Assembly (NCBI GenBank): GCA_036555005.1
Contig: DATBME010000131.1
Span: 1-7,936, forward strand
Length of the DNA stretch: 7,936 nucleotides
Origin: DASSCW01 sp036555005
GTDB lineage: Bacteria; Chloroflexota; Limnocylindria; QHBO01
Reading direction: 5' to 3'
Below the pieces are notes generated by a model. It did not search any database. It was not told where the DNA came from and was given only the letters and a program-made list of their open reading frames with translations. The translations under genes were made by a program, and so were the position numbers. Shown piece by piece: positions 6,868-7,936 of the stretch. Each line of letters opens with the position of its first letter. The stretch's first letter is position 1.

Positions 6868-7785
6868 TCAGCCGGGAGTGGCCTGCCCGTCGCCCTCGCT
6901 CTCGCTCTCGCGCGCGATGCGCGCCGAGCGCATGGCGTCACCGATCGGGCGGCTCAGCTCGGAGAGCTCCATCGGCACGATCCAGGTGGTCGAATTGCTG
7001 GCGGCCAGCGACTTGAGCGCCTCCAGGTACTGGAGCGCCATCGTCTTCTCGTCGACGCCGCGAGCGGCGCTGAAGATGGTCTGCAGGGCGTTGCTGAAGC
7101 CCTCGGCCTGCAGGATCTGCGACTGGCGGTTGCCCTCGGCCCGCAGGATGGCGCTCTGCTTGTCCCCCTCGGCTACGTTGATGGTGGCCTGACGGGTGCC
7201 CTCCGACTCGGTGATCACCGCGCGCCGGTTCCGCTCGGCGCTCATCTGGCGGTTCATGGCGTCCTGGATGTCGCGCGGCGGCACGATCTCGCGGATCTCG
7301 ACACTGGTGATCTTCACGCCCCAGCGCTCGGTCACCTCGTCCAGCTTGGCGCGCAGGATGTGGTTGATCTCCTCGCGCTTGGCCAGCACGTCGTCCAGCG
7401 GGATGTCGCCGATCACCGCCCGCAGTGTCGTGGCGGCCAAAGCCTGCGACGCGCCGGAGAAGTTCGTCACGGCCGTGACCGACTCTTCCGGGTCGAAGAC
7501 CTTCGAATAGACCAGGAAGTCGATGTTGATGGGCGCGTTGTCCTTGGTGATGCAGGTCTGCTGCGGCACCTCCAGGTAGAACTCCCGCAGGTCCACCTTC
7601 ACCGGCTGCTGGATGATCGGCACCAGCAGGACCAGGCCCGGTCCGGCCGCTCCGTTGGTCACGCGTCCCAGCGTGAACACGACCAGGCGCTCGTACTGCC
7701 GGACGATGTTGACGGTGCTGTAGATCAGGAACAGGAGCACCAGCGCGACGACGACCAGGATCACGATCGGAACGATGTCTTCCAT
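6868..7785 (-). CDS. Slipin: SPFH/Band 7 (stomatin-like) membrane protein
   Basis: Slipins are membrane-scaffold proteins that oligomerise at ordered membrane regions. From ATG 7785 the protein has 305 residues: a hydrophobic segment at 4-23, the Band 7/SPFH domain (about 24-190) with NIVRQYERLVVFTLGRV, GPGLVLLVPII and EIREIVPPRDIQDAM, then a coiled-coil part with four 11-residue repeats built on (S/A)EG (Glu195, 206, 217, 228), and an acidic-polar tail. The length and repeat pattern fit the stomatin/paraslipin group. A GTG four codons earlier (7797) is an alternative start; AGGTG (7797-7801) is 11 nt before the ATG, which fits ATG better. The partner often found beside slipins, the NfeD-type membrane protein, is absent from the visible side; it could lie upstream outside the window. 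Downstream is the hydrolase gene, forming a two-gene unit. Protein quality control or membrane order is the likely role by family; the function here is not shown. Confidence 0.93.
   Translation of the reverse strand: MEDIVPIVILVVVALVLLFLIYSTVNIVRQYERLVVFTLGRVTNGAAGPGLVLLVPIIQQPVKVDLREFYLEVPQQTCITKDNAPINIDFLVYSKVFDPEESVTAVTNFSGASQALAATTLRAVIGDIPLDDVLAKREEINHILRAKLDEVTERWGVKITSVEIREIVPPRDIQDAMNRQMSAERNRRAVITESEGTRQATINVAEGDKQSAILRAEGNRQSQILQAEGFSNALQTIFSAARGVDEKTMALQYLEALKSLAASNSTTWIVPMELSELSRPIGDAMRSARIARESESEGDGQATPG
6895..6911. repeat. Short hexanucleotide repeat in the slipin tail
   Basis: CTCGCTCTCGCTCTCGC on the plus strand is a TCGCTC tract of just over two units that encodes Glu-Ser-Glu-Ser-Glu in the disordered slipin tail. 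It is the type of tract that can expand or contract, but its unit is a multiple of three and would not shift the frame. Confidence 0.5.
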
Positions 7786-7820
7786 GGCGCGGGCCACACC
7801 TCGCAGGCTTCAGGTCGCCA

Positions 7821-7848
7821 AGCATACGACGCCGCCGATGAATGTCCG
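7821..7848 (-). promoter_or_regulatory. Candidate promoter of the slipin-hydrolase unit
   Basis: On the minus strand CGGACA (complement of 7843-7848; four of six -35 bases) and TATGCT (complement of 7821-7826; four of six -10 bases) are 16 bp apart. Transcription would begin near 7814, giving a leader of about 30 nt to ATG 7785. The rest of the window upstream (7849-7936) holds no gene I can recognise. Confidence 0.4.
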
Positions 7849-7882
7849 ATTTCGCGCCCAGTGCGGTGGATACGTGCATACG
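7824..7882. repeat. Three copies of ATACG upstream of the slipin gene
   Basis: ATACG occurs at 7824-7828, 7870-7874 and 7878-7882; the last two are part of the tandem ATACGT-GC-ATACGT, and GCATACG is shared by the first and third. One copy covers part of the candidate -10. They could be binding sites for a regulator of the slipin unit, or chance. Confidence 0.3.
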
Positions 7883-7936
7883 TCGCGCTTCCGCTTCTTT
7901 GATCCAGATCCCCGTCACGAATCCCACGAAGCCCTT

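Noticed and set aside
5959..7902. A 647-codon open frame on the plus strand, with others at 20-1615 and 4724-5995
   Set aside because: Each lies wholly or almost wholly over well-identified minus-strand genes. Their translations are rich in Arg, Ala, Gly, His and Asp with no recognisable domain, as expected for antisense frames of high-GC genes.
6938..7927. A 329-codon minus-strand frame beginning upstream of the slipin gene
   Set aside because: It runs through the slipin gene in another frame and its sequence is low in hydrophobic residues, with no domain. Its first 40 codons in the intergenic gap do not look like a conserved protein end.
1..7936. CRISPR array, tRNA, insertion sequence or attachment site
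   Set aside because: No regularly spaced repeats, cloverleaf-like segments, transposase motifs or long terminal inverted repeats were seen on either strand.

Overview
This window of about 7.9 kb is GC-rich chromosomal DNA. It holds six genes, all on the minus strand, packed tightly. In transcription order (right to left) they are: a membrane slipin (SPFH/Band 7 protein), a membrane-anchored alpha/beta hydrolase, a response-regulator/CpaE-type ATPase fusion, comM (YifB-type Mg-chelatase-like helicase), dprA, and a secreted three-Ig-domain CAP (SCP-like) protein. I see no tRNA, rRNA, CRISPR array, insertion sequence or phage gene. The very long plus-strand reading frames are high-GC shadows of these genes.

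Organism: the base composition, GTG starts, a receiver domain fused to a CpaE/TadZ ATPase, a Big_5/SbsA-Ig plus CAP surface protein and the weak use of Shine-Dalgarno sites suggest a free-living high-GC bacterium. I lean towards Chloroflexota (a Limnocylindria-like lineage), with Actinomycetota as the alternative. This is inference from gene style only; there is no marker gene in the window.

Layout. At 7786-7936 is a short upstream region with a plausible promoter. At 5935-7785 the slipin and hydrolase genes form a two-gene unit with only 3 bp between them. The hydrolase stop codon TAA is embedded in a perfect TATAAT, which lies 10 bp before the ATG of the receiver-CpaE gene (4733-5923), so that gene probably makes a leaderless or nearly leaderless mRNA. 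At 4592-4732 the comM leader holds a 10-bp perfect stem whose loop is complementary to the bases just before the comM ribosome binding site, plus a small direct-repeat cluster. comM and dprA (1866-4591) overlap by 4 bp and are translationally coupled. After a 148-bp gap with a TATACT element comes the CAP protein (77-1717), followed by a GC-rich hairpin at the window edge.

How the genes may work together: ComM and DprA act on incoming single-stranded DNA during natural transformation (RecA loading and branch migration). A CpaE/TadZ-like protein places Tad/Flp pilus machines, and Tad pili are known to be needed for transformation in at least one bacterium, so this cluster may join pilus positioning to DNA processing. 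The slipin-hydrolase pair suggests membrane maintenance. No wholly new system is evident; the most unusual items are the leaderless promoter overlapping a stop codon and the structured comM leader.
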